Origin: Pseudomonas protegens CHA0
GTDB taxonomy: Bacteria > Pseudomonadota > Gammaproteobacteria > Pseudomonadales > Pseudomonadaceae
Assembly: GCF_000397205.1 (NCBI RefSeq)
Contig: NC_021237.1
Coordinates: 3,783,001-3,847,000 of the forward strand
Direction of reading: 5' to 3'
DNA length: 64,000 nt
Notes under the pieces: generated by a model
Database searches by the model: none
What the model was told of the DNA's origin: nothing
Seen by the model: the letters and a program-made list of their open reading frames with translations, nothing else
Shown: positions 15,841 to 24,735 of the stretch, piece after piece
How positions within the stretch are numbered: the first letter of the stretch is position 1
How the letters are laid out: every line of letters starts with the position of its first letter
Position numbers and translations under genes: made by a program

Positions 15841-16818
15841 ATGAACCACCCCGAGCGTGCCCCGGCCAGCCTGTTGCAGGCCTTTAGCGAACTGACCCTT
15901 GAACTGCAGCAACTGGCGCAGAACAGGGACATCGAAAACCTGCACCAGCATGCACTGGCGCGCATCAGCAGGCTCCTGCCCTTCGACAGCGCCTGGTGGG
16001 GCCGTGCCGCACTGGTGGATGGCCTGCCGGATGAACACAGCTGCTACCTGTACCGCCTGCCACCGAGCTACCTGCCGGACTGGCAATCGATCCGCCACAT
16101 CGATGTCACGGTGAGCCGGGTCCATGAGGTGCCGGGCCGGGCGGTGATCGTCGACATGGCCGATCCGGACAACGGCCCCGGCCTCAACTGGCTGGGCCGC
16201 CAGTACAACATTGGCGAACTGCTGTGCGTGGTGCACATCGACCCCCACACCCACCTGAACAATCACCTGGCGCTGTACCGCGCCCCGGGAGCGCCGCGCT
16301 TCAACCAGGGCGACTGCCACCTGCTGAACAACCTGATGCTGCACCTGGTGGCCGCAGTGTCGGCCAACCAGATCCGCACCCTGGTGGCCATGCGCGAGAA
16401 ACTCACCGGCCCGCGCAACCTGGCCCTGGCCGTGTGCGACCAGCGCGGCGTGCTGCAATGCGCCGAACGCGGCTTCGTCGACCTGCTGCTGCATGAATGG
16501 CCGCAGTGGAGCGGCCCGCAACTGCCCATGGCGCTGGACCCCGTCGGCTTCGAAGGCAAGTCCCTGCAGGTGGAATCCTCAGCGGTAGGCGACCTCTGCC
16601 TCCTGGCGGCCCGCAGCCGCAACCTGCTGCCCCGGCTCAGCCCACGGGAAAATGCCGTCGCCCAGTGCTTCGGCGAAGGCAAGACCTACAAGGAAGTGGC
16701 CCGGGACCTGGGCATGTCGCCCAACACCGTGCGCCATCACATTCGGGCCATCTACAGCAAGCTCGGGGTCAAGGACAAGGCCCGCATCGCCCAGTTGCTG
16801 CATGCCCCTCCCGGCTGA
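15841..16818 (+). CDS. LuxR-family transcriptional regulator
   Basis: This encodes 325 residues. The last 65 form a LuxR/GerE helix-turn-helix (LSPRENAVAQCFGEGKTYKE, then VARDLGMSPNTVRHHIRAIY). The N-terminal 250 residues are neither a receiver nor an autoinducer-binding domain; they look GAF-like (RISRLLPFDSAWWGRAALVD) and may bind an aromatic ligand. It lies between hpaC and an outer-membrane channel gene in the same direction and probably controls this block. The 5' region carries an A-rich motif (AAAACAATAACAAC, 15806-15819), suggesting that the regulator is itself under Hfq/Crc control. Confidence 0.85.
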   Translation: MNHPERAPASLLQAFSELTLELQQLAQNRDIENLHQHALARISRLLPFDSAWWGRAALVDGLPDEHSCYLYRLPPSYLPDWQSIRHIDVTVSRVHEVPGRAVIVDMADPDNGPGLNWLGRQYNIGELLCVVHIDPHTHLNNHLALYRAPGAPRFNQGDCHLLNNLMLHLVAAVSANQIRTLVAMREKLTGPRNLALAVCDQRGVLQCAERGFVDLLLHEWPQWSGPQLPMALDPVGFEGKSLQVESSAVGDLCLLAARSRNLLPRLSPRENAVAQCFGEGKTYKEVARDLGMSPNTVRHHIRAIYSKLGVKDKARIAQLLHAPPG

Positions 16819-16953
16819 TTCCGCCCCCTGACCACCCTTGATCAGTGCCGTCGAATGTGACGGCCACGGGCAGCCTTTGCCCTTTTTCCAGCCCCTGCCG
16901 TGTGCCGGCGAGCCGTTCGCCGAACAACAACTCCAACAAGAGACGCACCGCCC

Positions 16954-17826
16954 ATGACCACGCCCGTGCCCCGCATCACCCTGGCCCTGACGGCTACCCT
17001 GGCCAGCCTTTCACTGAACGCCGCCGACCTCAATGCCCGGGACTTCTTCGCCGCCCCAGCGGGCACCAGCCTGGGCGTGCTGTACCTGCCCGCCACCCGC
17101 GCCGGTGATTTCCACGGCCCGGCCGACAGCACGGGCAAGGCCGAGCTGCGAGTCAATGCCATGGCCTACCGCCAAGTGTTCTTCAGCGACCTGTGCGGCA
17201 CCCTCTGTACCCCGCAGTTCATCGTGCCCTTCGCCGATATCGACGCGCGCCTGCCCGGCGCCGAACGCCACACCGGCGAAAGCGGCTTTGGCGACCCCCA
17301 GGTGGGCGGCACGCTGTTCTTCATCAACCAGCCGCAAACCCGCACCTACAGCGGCCTGCTGACCCTGATCACGCTGCCCGTGGGCGAGTACCACGGGCGC
17401 AACCCCGACGTCTCCCCCGGGGCCAACCGCTGGGGCGCGACCTTTGTCTACAACTACACCCAGGGCCTGGGGGAAAAGTGGGTGCTGGAGGCCAACCTGG
17501 AAGCCCAGCTCTATGGCACCAACGACGACTACTTCGGCAGCGACCTCAAGCAGGACCCGCTCTACCGCCTGCAGGCCTTCGCCTCTTACGACTTCACCCC
17601 CGCCACCTATGGTGCCCTGCGCCTGATCCACGCCGATGGCGGCGAACTGCGGATCAACGACCGGCGCATCGACGACACCCACAAGCGCTACACCCAGGTC
17701 GGGTTCGAGCTCGGCCACTGGCTGGACAAGCAGAACCAGCTGATGTTCGGCCTGTCGCAGAACGTCGCCACCCAGAACGGCTTTGCCGGCACCGACGCCC
17801 TGCTGCGCCTGGTCCATGTGTTCTGA
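16954..17826 (+). CDS. Outer-membrane channel, phenol-degradation (MetA-pathway) transporter family
   Basis: This encodes 290 residues with a short signal peptide (to about LSLNA-ADL) and a beta-barrel body: TGESGFGDPQVGGTLFFINQ, then LITLPVGEYHGRNPDVSPG and GANRWGATFVYNYTQGLGEK. It ends LVHVF with a terminal Phe. This pattern is that of the outer-membrane proteins found in phenolic catabolic clusters (PF13557), thought to admit aromatic substrates. It lies 24 bp upstream of an MFS gene, so channel and inner-membrane carrier form one uptake unit. ATG 16954 is preceded by AACAACAACTCCAACAAG, again an Hfq/Crc-type sequence. Confidence 0.8.
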   Translation: MTTPVPRITLALTATLASLSLNAADLNARDFFAAPAGTSLGVLYLPATRAGDFHGPADSTGKAELRVNAMAYRQVFFSDLCGTLCTPQFIVPFADIDARLPGAERHTGESGFGDPQVGGTLFFINQPQTRTYSGLLTLITLPVGEYHGRNPDVSPGANRWGATFVYNYTQGLGEKWVLEANLEAQLYGTNDDYFGSDLKQDPLYRLQAFASYDFTPATYGALRLIHADGGELRINDRRIDDTHKRYTQVGFELGHWLDKQNQLMFGLSQNVATQNGFAGTDALLRLVHVF

Positions 17827-17850
17827 CCCCCTTGCCTTAGGAGCCTGTCC

Positions 17851-19014
17851 ATGAACACCCAGAACCCCGCCTTGAGCCAGAACCCGCCGATCACCCGCCA
17901 GCCCCTCGGGCTCCAGGCGGCCATCGTGCTGTTCGCCGCCATCACCCCCGCGGTGCTGCTGACGGCCCCGGCCATTGCCGCGCAACTGGCCAGCCAGTGG
18001 CAACTGAGCCCCTCCCAGATCGGCGACCTGTTTTCCGCCGAGCTGGGGGCCATGAGCCTGGCCACCCTGCCCGCCATCTGGTGGCTGAAACACATCGACT
18101 GGCGCCGCGCGGCGCTGTGCAGCGCCCTGCTGTTCATTCTCGCCAACCTGCTGTCGATGCTCGCCAACGACTATTCGCTGCTGCTGATCGCACGCTCGTG
18201 CAGTGCCCTGGCCGGCGGCTCGCTGATGATCATCTGCCTGGCCAGCGCCGCCGCCAGCCCCAACCCCAGTCGCGCCTACGGCTTCTGGGTGATGGGCCAG
18301 CTGGTGCTGGGGGCCATCGGCCTGAGCCTGCTGCCCATGCTCTTCGAGCGCTTCGGCCTGGGTGCGTGCTACCTGATCATGGCGCTGCTGATGCTGCTGT
18401 GCCTGCCCCTGGCTCGCAGCTTTCCAGCGGGCGCGGCGAAGGCCGCCAGCCATGAAGCCAAGGCCCCGCCGGTTTCCAGGGCCAAGGCCACCCTGGGGAT
18501 TCTCGGCATCCTGACCTTCTACATCAGCCTCAGCGGGGTTTGGACCTTCATCGGCGCCATCGGTGGCCAGTCCGGCCTTTCGGCACAGACCAGCGGCGAC
18601 GTGCTGGCCATCGCCACCCTGATGGGCATTGCCGGCGCCCTGTGCGCCACCCTGTTCGGCGATCGCCTGCCCCGTAGCGCCCTGCTCCTGCTGGGCTACG
18701 GCCTGATGGCCGGCTCGGTGCTGCTGCTTCTGGGCCAGCCGCAACTGGCGCGCTTTGCCCTGGCGGCGCTGGTGTTCAAGTTCACCTGGACCTTCATCCT
18801 GCCGCTGATCCTCGCGCGCATGGCCGAAATGGACCGCAGCGGCCGCCTGATGAACGCCTCCAACCTGGTGATCAGCGCCGGCCTGGCCATAGGCCCGACC
18901 ATCGCCGGGCGGCTGATCGAAGGCAGCGGCGGCTTCCGCGGGCTGCTGCTGGCGGGCGCCGCAATCACCCTGCTGTCCATGGCCCTGGTACTCAGTTGCC
19001 GGCCTGCACGCTAA
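17851..19014 (+). CDS. MFS transporter
   Basis: This encodes 387 residues with about 12 hydrophobic helices and a charged central loop near residue 200 (AAKAASHEAKAPPVSRAKA). Its compact, loop-poor layout and the RSCSALAGGSLMIICLASAA helix resemble MFS efflux or uptake permeases, but no substrate-specific subfamily is obvious. TAGGAG lies 8 bp before ATG 17851. Located between the phenol-type channel and the deacetylase-like gene, it probably moves the same aromatic compound across the inner membrane. Confidence 0.82.
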   Translation: MNTQNPALSQNPPITRQPLGLQAAIVLFAAITPAVLLTAPAIAAQLASQWQLSPSQIGDLFSAELGAMSLATLPAIWWLKHIDWRRAALCSALLFILANLLSMLANDYSLLLIARSCSALAGGSLMIICLASAAASPNPSRAYGFWVMGQLVLGAIGLSLLPMLFERFGLGACYLIMALLMLLCLPLARSFPAGAAKAASHEAKAPPVSRAKATLGILGILTFYISLSGVWTFIGAIGGQSGLSAQTSGDVLAIATLMGIAGALCATLFGDRLPRSALLLLGYGLMAGSVLLLLGQPQLARFALAALVFKFTWTFILPLILARMAEMDRSGRLMNASNLVISAGLAIGPTIAGRLIEGSGGFRGLLLAGAAITLLSMALVLSCRPAR

Positions 19015-19103
19015 CGCTCTCGGTGCCCTGATGCCCCTGGCACCGAGGGCCTGGGCCAGCCGCTGTCGCGTTGTAAATTCCACCCTGAAAAATGGATATC
19101 ACC

Positions 19104-20225
19104 ATGACCTGTAAAAGCGCGTTTTTCTTCGACGAACTCAGCCTGTGGCACAGCGGCGGCCCCCACGTCCTGACCCTGCCGGTGGGGGGCTGGGTACAGC
19201 CGCCAGCCGCCGCCGGGCACGCCGAATCACCGGAAACCAAACGCCGTTTGAAAAGCCTGATGGATGTCTCCGGCCTGACCCGACAGTTGCACCTGCGCAG
19301 CGCCGCAGCGGCCACCGAAGACGACCTGCTGCGGGTCCACAGTGCTGCCTACCTGCAGCGTTTCAAGGCCTTGAGCGACGCCGGTGGCGGTCACCTCGGC
19401 GACGAGGCGCCGGTGGGCCCGGGCAGCTATGAAATCGCCCAGTTGTCCGCCGGGCTGGCCATGGCCGCCGTGGACGCCGTGCTCAGCGGCGAAGCCGATA
19501 ACGCCTATTCCCTGTCCCGTCCACCGGGACACCACTGCACCCGCGACCAGGCCATGGGCTTCTGTTTCCTGGCCAACATCGCCATCGCCATCGAGGCCGC
19601 CAAGGCACGTCATGGACTGGGCAAGGTAGCGGTCATCGACTGGGACGTGCACCACGGCAACGGCACCCAGTCGATCTTCGAGGAGCGGGCCGACGTGCTG
19701 ACCCTGTCTCTGCACCAGGATGGCTGCTTCCCCCCGGGCTATGGCGGTGAACAGGACCGCGGGCGCGGCGCCGGCCTGGGCTGCAACATCAATATTCCGC
19801 TGCTGCCAGGCAGTGGCCACGACGCCTACCTGTACGCCATGCAGCGCATCGTGATACCGGCCCTGGAGCGCTTCGAGCCGGAGCTGATCATTGTCGCCTG
19901 TGGCTATGACGCCAACGCCGTGGACCCCCTCGCGCGGATGCTGCTGCACAGTGACTCGTTCCGCGAGATGACCCAGTGCCTGAAGGATGCTGCCGAGCGC
20001 CTGTGCCGAGGGCGCCTGGTGCTGGTGCATGAAGGCGGCTACTCCGAGGCCTACGTACCGTTTTGCGGGCTGGCCACCCTGGAGGCGCTGTCGGGAATCC
20101 GCACCGCCGTCGCCGACCCGATGCTGGAGTTCGTACGCCTGCAACAGCCCAAGGAGCCATTCGTGACCTTTCAACGCCAGTTGCTCGACCTTCAAGCCCA
20201 AGCCATGGAGGCTGCCGGGCGCTGA
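19104..20225 (+). CDS. Class II histone-deacetylase-like hydrolase (HdaH family)
   Basis: This encodes 373 residues. Zn-hydrolase signatures are intact: PPGHHCTRDQAMGFCFLANI (catalytic His pair), IDWDVHHGNGTQSIFEE (Zn Asp and His), ACGYDANAVDPLARM (Zn Asp) and HEGGYSEAYVPF (catalytic Tyr). As I recall it, the sequence is close to P. aeruginosa PA3774, a class II HDAC-like amidohydrolase/esterase whose physiological substrate is uncertain. ATG 19104 (MTCKSAFFFDE) aligns with that start; ATG 19092 is an alternative. It ends the hpaBC-LuxR-channel-MFS block, so it may deacylate an imported phenolic amide or ester. That role is inferred only from context. Confidence 0.88.
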   Translation: MTCKSAFFFDELSLWHSGGPHVLTLPVGGWVQPPAAAGHAESPETKRRLKSLMDVSGLTRQLHLRSAAAATEDDLLRVHSAAYLQRFKALSDAGGGHLGDEAPVGPGSYEIAQLSAGLAMAAVDAVLSGEADNAYSLSRPPGHHCTRDQAMGFCFLANIAIAIEAAKARHGLGKVAVIDWDVHHGNGTQSIFEERADVLTLSLHQDGCFPPGYGGEQDRGRGAGLGCNINIPLLPGSGHDAYLYAMQRIVIPALERFEPELIIVACGYDANAVDPLARMLLHSDSFREMTQCLKDAAERLCRGRLVLVHEGGYSEAYVPFCGLATLEALSGIRTAVADPMLEFVRLQQPKEPFVTFQRQLLDLQAQAMEAAGR

Positions 20226-20393
20226 CCCCCGCTCTGGTGCCGGAACGGGCAAGCCCCGCCACCCGAGCGGCGGCATCCACCAACGGCGTTCCCCGGAGCC
20301 CGGGCTCCAGCCAGCGGAACGCCGCTCTGCCCAACCGGCCATCCTTCCCCCGCTCCCCTGGGCTACTTGCTGCAACAGTGTGGCCCGGGTGGG

Positions 20394-21440
20394 TCAGTTG
20401 CCTTGCTCCAGGCCCCGGAGATTGTCGCCACAGGCGTGACCGACGCTTTCGGCTGCCGGGCTTGCCAGGGTTGCGGCTAACCCCAGGGCGCGTGCCTCAC
20501 TGGGGGTTTGCTGGAAGCGGCTCTTGAAGGCCCGGGCAAAATGCGCCTGGCTGGCAAAGCCGTGCCGGTAGGCGATCTCGCTGATATCCAGGCCCGCTCC
20601 CTGGCTGCTGCACAGCAGTTGACGGGCCTGTTGCAGGCGTTTTTCCAGGATGAAGCGGCTGGGTAGCGTTTCTTCCAGGGCGAACAGCCGGGCCAGGTGC
20701 CGGGTGGAAATGCCGGTCTGGGCCGCCACCCGCTCGCAGCTCAGGGTCGGGTCGGCCAGCTGTTCATGGATGCATTGCTTGGCCGCCAGCAGGTAGGAGG
20801 CGCTCAGGGCGTTGATTGGCCGTTCCCCCACATGCCCGGCAATGATGCTGGCCAGAAGCTCGAAGGCCTGCTCCTGATAAGCCTCGGCCTCGGCGCACAG
20901 GGGTTGCTGGAAAAAGCCCCGGGTACGTTCGCCCAGGGTGCGCAGCAACAGGCGCTGGACCCCGCTTTCGACGCTGATCCGCAAAGGCCGGTCGAAGCGT
21001 TTCAGGCAGCGTTCGGCGAACTGCTGCTGGGGAATGTCGAAGATGAACTGGCGCATGGCCCCGGAAAAGCCGAACAGATAGGGCTTGTCGGTGCGGTAGA
21101 CCACCAGCTCCCCCGGCTCCAGCACCTGGCAGGCGCCATCCTGGTAGAAGAACGAGCCGCTGCCGGTGACCAGGGACACGAAGATCGACTCCTTGGGCAC
21201 GCCGCGGATCATCGAGGTGTCGCGCTCCACCACGTGTTCGTTGCCGACGATGCGGGCCAGGCGCATGGCGCTCAATTGCAGGTTGTCCTGGCTGGCGGCG
21301 AAACCGCCCTCGGCGTAGGAGTTGCACTTGAGCCCCACCAGGGTGCTGGCGTTGTAGTCCTCCCAGAAGGCCAGGCGTTGGTCCAGGTCGACGGCCTGGG
21401 TGCTGGCATGCCGGGTTTCGAGCAAGGCGCATGGAGACAT
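20394..21440 (-). CDS. AraC-family transcriptional regulator
   Basis: This encodes 348 residues. The N-terminal portion is an AraC_binding_2/FeaR-type ligand domain (ISVESGVQRLLLRTLGERTR region). The C-terminal 100 residues carry two HTH motifs (CERVAAQTGISTRHLARLFA and ISEIAYRHGFASQAHFARAF). It diverges from the cupin-led operon at 21767 and is the obvious activator of it. ATG 21440 is preferred; AAGAACAACA lies directly upstream and forms an Hfq/Crc-type motif overlapping the ribosome-binding region. The inducer is unknown, probably a hydroxylated aromatic. Confidence 0.88.
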   Translation of the reverse strand: MSPCALLETRHASTQAVDLDQRLAFWEDYNASTLVGLKCNSYAEGGFAASQDNLQLSAMRLARIVGNEHVVERDTSMIRGVPKESIFVSLVTGSGSFFYQDGACQVLEPGELVVYRTDKPYLFGFSGAMRQFIFDIPQQQFAERCLKRFDRPLRISVESGVQRLLLRTLGERTRGFFQQPLCAEAEAYQEQAFELLASIIAGHVGERPINALSASYLLAAKQCIHEQLADPTLSCERVAAQTGISTRHLARLFALEETLPSRFILEKRLQQARQLLCSSQGAGLDISEIAYRHGFASQAHFARAFKSRFQQTPSEARALGLAATLASPAAESVGHACGDNLRGLEQGN

Positions 21441-21766
21441 TGTTGTTCTTCTCATGGCGGCGGGATGTTCCCCGGACGGCAAGGCAGTGTCCGGACACCT
21501 GGGGCCGCAGGCACTGCGGGCTGCGGCCATTCATTAACATCTGAACTATATAGCCTGTCAACTTGAAACGCAGTGGGGCCCGGTCGCTTTGAGTGCGTCA
21601 TCGGCTCTCTATCGGCCGTAGGAAAAAAGCCGTCCGAAACAGACAAACAACCAGTCCGATCCGTGCAAACCCTTGCCCCGCTCCCGACCTAAAGTCTGCG
21701 CCGTACCCCCATGGCCGCCCTGCCCGGCTGCCCAGGCTCCTCCCATAACAACAACCGAGGCCCACC
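21441..21766. promoter_or_regulatory. Divergent control region between the AraC gene and the cupin operon
   Basis: No gene is seen. It includes a perfect 12-bp palindrome (GTGTCCGGACAC, 21487-21498), an AT-rich stretch near 21533-21556 suited to a promoter, and ATAACAACAACC (21745-21756) just before the cupin start. AraC-type sites are usually asymmetric and were not identified with confidence. Confidence 0.45.
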
Positions 21767-22300
21767 ATGCCCGAAGCCGCCCACCGTGAATTCTGGAAAG
21801 ACCTGCAACCGATCGCCAACTGCTTCAAGCCCGACGCCAAGCCGGAGGTCTACCTGCCCGACGCCGCCAGCGACGACCTGAGCCTGTACGTGCCCTTCAC
21901 CGAGACCGTGTCCTCACGGCCACTGTGGATCTCCCCCAGCGAAAACCGCTGGTGCGACATTCTCCTGGCCCGCAGCGCCGGGCTGGTGAACCGCCACTAC
22001 CACCCCCACGAAGTCTTCGCCTACACCCTGTCCGGCAAATGGGGCTACCTGGAGCACGAGTGGACCGCCACCGCCGGGGACTTCGTCTACGAGACCCCGG
22101 GCGAAGGCCACACCCTGGTGGCCTATGAGCATGAGCAGCCGATGCGGGTGTTCTTCATCGTCAAGGGCCCGCTGATCTGGCTCGACGAACAGGGCGAGCC
22201 CGACGGCTACTTCGACGTGCACTCCTACATCGCCATGTGCCGCGCCCACTACGAAAAGATCGGCCTGGGCGCCGCCCATATCGACACCCTGTTCCGCTGA
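21767..22300 (+). CDS. 2,4'-dihydroxyacetophenone dioxygenase-like cupin
   Basis: This is a 177-residue single-domain cupin. The metal site is visible as NRHYHPHEVFAYTLSGKWGY followed by TPGEGHTLVAYE (His, His, Glu, His). It resembles 2,4'-dihydroxyacetophenone dioxygenases, non-haem iron enzymes that cleave a side-chain C-C bond of 2,4'-dihydroxyacetophenone with O2 to 4-hydroxybenzoate and formate. It heads an operon with an MFS carrier, a diol-type alcohol dehydrogenase, a porin and a GMC oxidoreductase, all consistent with oxidising an aryl-ethanol side chain. The family is fairly certain; the exact substrate is inference. Confidence 0.75.
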   Translation: MPEAAHREFWKDLQPIANCFKPDAKPEVYLPDAASDDLSLYVPFTETVSSRPLWISPSENRWCDILLARSAGLVNRHYHPHEVFAYTLSGKWGYLEHEWTATAGDFVYETPGEGHTLVAYEHEQPMRVFFIVKGPLIWLDEQGEPDGYFDVHSYIAMCRAHYEKIGLGAAHIDTLFR

Positions 22301-22334
22301 CCGGCGCTGCCCACGCCTCCTTCGGAGAACCACC

Positions 22335-23615
22335 ATGGCTTATAAAAACAACAAGGCCGGTTACGAGAACACCTTGCTGGGGGTGCTGTTCCTGACCTTC
22401 GGTTTCGTCTTTTTCGATCGTCTGGCGCTGTCCTTCCTGTTCCCCTTCATGGCTGACGAGTTGCAACTGAGCAACAGCCACCTGGGCATGCTGTCGTCGA
22501 TCCTGGCCCTGGCCTGGGCGGTGTCCGGGGCCCTGGTGGGTGCCTGGTCGGACCGCCGGGGCGTGCGCAAGCCGTTGCTGATCGTCGCGGTGATCCTGTT
22601 TTCCCTGTGCTCGGCGCTGTCCGGGCTGGTCACCGGCTTTCTCAGCCTTTTGCTGTTCCGCGCCATCATGGGGCTGGCCGAGGGGCCGATCCTGCCGCTC
22701 TCCCAATCGCTGATGGTGGAAGCCTCCTCGCCCCATCGCCGGGGCCTGAACATGGGCCTGCTGCAAGGGTCGGCGGCGGGCCTGTTGGGCGCGGTGATCG
22801 GCCCGCCGGTGCTGATCGCCCTGGCCGAAGCCTACGGCTGGCGCCACGCCTTCATCATTTCGCTGATTCCCGGGCTACTGATCGCCCTGCTGATCTGGCG
22901 CTACGTGCAGCCCGACCCACCGCGACACGAACCGCGAGCGCACACCCCGTCCAGCCCGGGTGGCAGCCATCGCCTGGCCCTGCTCAAGAGCCGCAACATC
23001 GTGCTCTGCACCCTCATCAGCTGCGTGTTCCTGACCTGGTTCATCATCCTGATTTCCTTCACCCCGACCTTCCTGGTCAAGGTTCGCGACTACAGCCCGG
23101 CCAGCATGGGCACGGTGATGAGCTGCCTGGGAGGCGCCTGGGTGCTCTGGGGCTTCGGCGTGCCGGCAATCTCCGACCGCCTCGGCCGGCGCCCGACCCT
23201 GGTGCTGTTCTCGCTGATTGCCGCTTGCTGTCCCATCGCCCTGCTCTACGCCTCGTCGCCCTGGATGCTCGGGGTGCTGATGCTGCTGACCTACACCGGC
23301 CTGGGCTGCTTCACCCTGTTCATGGCCACCATCCCCGCGGAAACCGTGCCCCGCGAAGTCATGGCCACGGCCCTGGGCATGATCATGGGTATCGGCGAGC
23401 TGGTGGGCGGCTTCATCGCTCCGACCATTGCCGGCTTCGCCGCCGACCGCTTCGGCCTGTCGATCGTCATGTGGATGTCCTGCGGCGGCGCATTGCTGGC
23501 CGCCGTGCTGGCCCTGTTCCTCAAGGAAACCGCCCCCGCGGTACTGGCCCGCCAACAACGCCGGCACCCCGGCCCCAACCCTGCACCCAGCCCGAGCCTG
23601 GGAGGAAACCCATGA
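22335..23615 (+). CDS. MFS transporter, aromatic-acid/metabolite symporter type
   Basis: This encodes 426 residues with 12 predicted helices. The MFS loop signature GAWSDRRGVRKPLLIV is present between helices 2 and 3. MGLAEGPILPLSQSLMVEAS and SDRLGRRPTLVLFS are also characteristic. The SD is GGAG about 9 bp before ATG 22335, and the first codons contain AAAAACAACAAGG, an Hfq/Crc-type motif inside the initiation region. It lies 34 bp after the cupin gene and overlaps the next gene by 4 bp (ATGA). It probably imports the aryl-diol or hydroxyacetophenone substrate. Confidence 0.87.
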   Translation: MAYKNNKAGYENTLLGVLFLTFGFVFFDRLALSFLFPFMADELQLSNSHLGMLSSILALAWAVSGALVGAWSDRRGVRKPLLIVAVILFSLCSALSGLVTGFLSLLLFRAIMGLAEGPILPLSQSLMVEASSPHRRGLNMGLLQGSAAGLLGAVIGPPVLIALAEAYGWRHAFIISLIPGLLIALLIWRYVQPDPPRHEPRAHTPSSPGGSHRLALLKSRNIVLCTLISCVFLTWFIILISFTPTFLVKVRDYSPASMGTVMSCLGGAWVLWGFGVPAISDRLGRRPTLVLFSLIAACCPIALLYASSPWMLGVLMLLTYTGLGCFTLFMATIPAETVPREVMATALGMIMGIGELVGGFIAPTIAGFAADRFGLSIVMWMSCGGALLAAVLALFLKETAPAVLARQQRRHPGPNPAPSPSLGGNP

Positions 23616-24679
23616 TCAAAGCACTGCAATGGCATGCCGCCCGCGACCTGCGCCTGACTCAGCTGGAACCGCGCCAGCCCGGCCCCGGCGAGGTGTTGCT
23701 GCAAGTCGCCTACTGCGGCATCTGCGGCAGCGACCTGCATGAGTACGTCGATGGCCCTCACTCCATACCTCAGCAGGTGGCTCACCCGCTGTCCGGTTGC
23801 CGGGCGCCGCTGACCCTGGGCCACGAGTTCTGCGGCCAGGTAGTAGCCCTGGGCCAGGGCGTGGATGCACGGCTATTGGGCCAGCGGGTTGCGGTGGAAC
23901 CCGAATACCGCTGCGGCGAGTGCTCGTACTGCCAGATGGGCCAGTACAACCTCTGTGAATCCATGGGCTTTATCGGCCTGATGGGCGACGGCGGCTTTGC
24001 CGAACAGGCGGTGGTACCGGCCTACATGCTGCACCTGCTGCCGGACAGCGTCAGCTTCAAGCAGGCGGCCGTGCTGGAGCCGGCAGCGGTGGCCTACCAC
24101 GCCTTGAACCAGAGCAGCCTGATGGCCGGCGACAGTTGCGCGGTGTTCGGCCTGGGGCCCATCGGCCTGCTGCTGGTGCTACTGGCACGGTTGCGAGGGG
24201 TGGAACGGATCTACGCCGTGGACCTGGACCCCGAGCGCCGGCGCCTGGCCCTGGAGTTCGGCGCCTCTGAGGCCCTGGACGGCGCCGACCCGCAACTGCA
24301 GGCACGCCTGCGGCAGCTGAGCGCCGGTGGTATCGACAGCGCCTTTGAGGCCGCCGGCAGCCAGCAGACCCTGAGCCATGCCCTGCACTGCCTGCGCAAG
24401 GGCGGCGAAGCGGTGCTGGTGGGCTTGATGGGCGACGTGCAGTTCGATGCCTTCCACCTGGTGAACAACGAGTTGCGCCTGCTCGGCAGCGTCGGCTACC
24501 GCCACGTCTACCCCGAACTGATCCAGCTGCTGGCCAGCGGGCGCCTGGACCTGAGCCGGGCGGTCACCCGCTGCCTGGCCCTGGAACAGGCGGTGGAGCA
24601 AGGCTTCCAGGCGCTGTTGCAAGACAAGAGCCAGATCAAGGTGCTGGTCAACCCGACCCCGGCCCTGGCCGATGCCTGA
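23612..24679 (+). CDS. Zn-dependent alcohol dehydrogenase, 2,3-butanediol dehydrogenase-like
   Basis: This is a 355-residue medium-chain dehydrogenase. The catalytic-Zn segment YCGICGSDLHEYVDGPHSIP and the GHEFCGQVV motif match butanediol dehydrogenases. The structural Zn site is CGECSYCQMGQYNLC, and the NAD site is VFGLGPIGLLLVLL. Butanediol dehydrogenases oxidise vicinal diols to hydroxyketones, so with the cupin it could turn a 1-aryl-1,2-ethanediol into a 2-hydroxyacetophenone. The ATG overlaps the MFS stop (ATGA), indicating translational coupling, and GGAGG is upstream. Confidence 0.87.
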   Translation: MIKALQWHAARDLRLTQLEPRQPGPGEVLLQVAYCGICGSDLHEYVDGPHSIPQQVAHPLSGCRAPLTLGHEFCGQVVALGQGVDARLLGQRVAVEPEYRCGECSYCQMGQYNLCESMGFIGLMGDGGFAEQAVVPAYMLHLLPDSVSFKQAAVLEPAAVAYHALNQSSLMAGDSCAVFGLGPIGLLLVLLARLRGVERIYAVDLDPERRRLALEFGASEALDGADPQLQARLRQLSAGGIDSAFEAAGSQQTLSHALHCLRKGGEAVLVGLMGDVQFDAFHLVNNELRLLGSVGYRHVYPELIQLLASGRLDLSRAVTRCLALEQAVEQGFQALLQDKSQIKVLVNPTPALADA

Positions 24680-24735
24680 ACAAACGATGTGCAACCGACA
24701 CTCAAGACAAAAACAACAAGAATCGAGTACCCGAC

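Noticed and set aside
13393..16521. 1042-codon reverse-strand open frame opposite hpaBC
   Set aside because: It is a high-GC shadow of hpaB, hpaC and the LuxR gene; its His/Gly/Val-rich sequence has no domain pattern and the forward frames are clear family members.
22607..23611. Long upstream extension of the Zn alcohol dehydrogenase frame
   Set aside because: The extension overlaps the MFS gene and is Arg/Pro-rich shadow sequence; the enzyme starts at 23612 with GGAGG.
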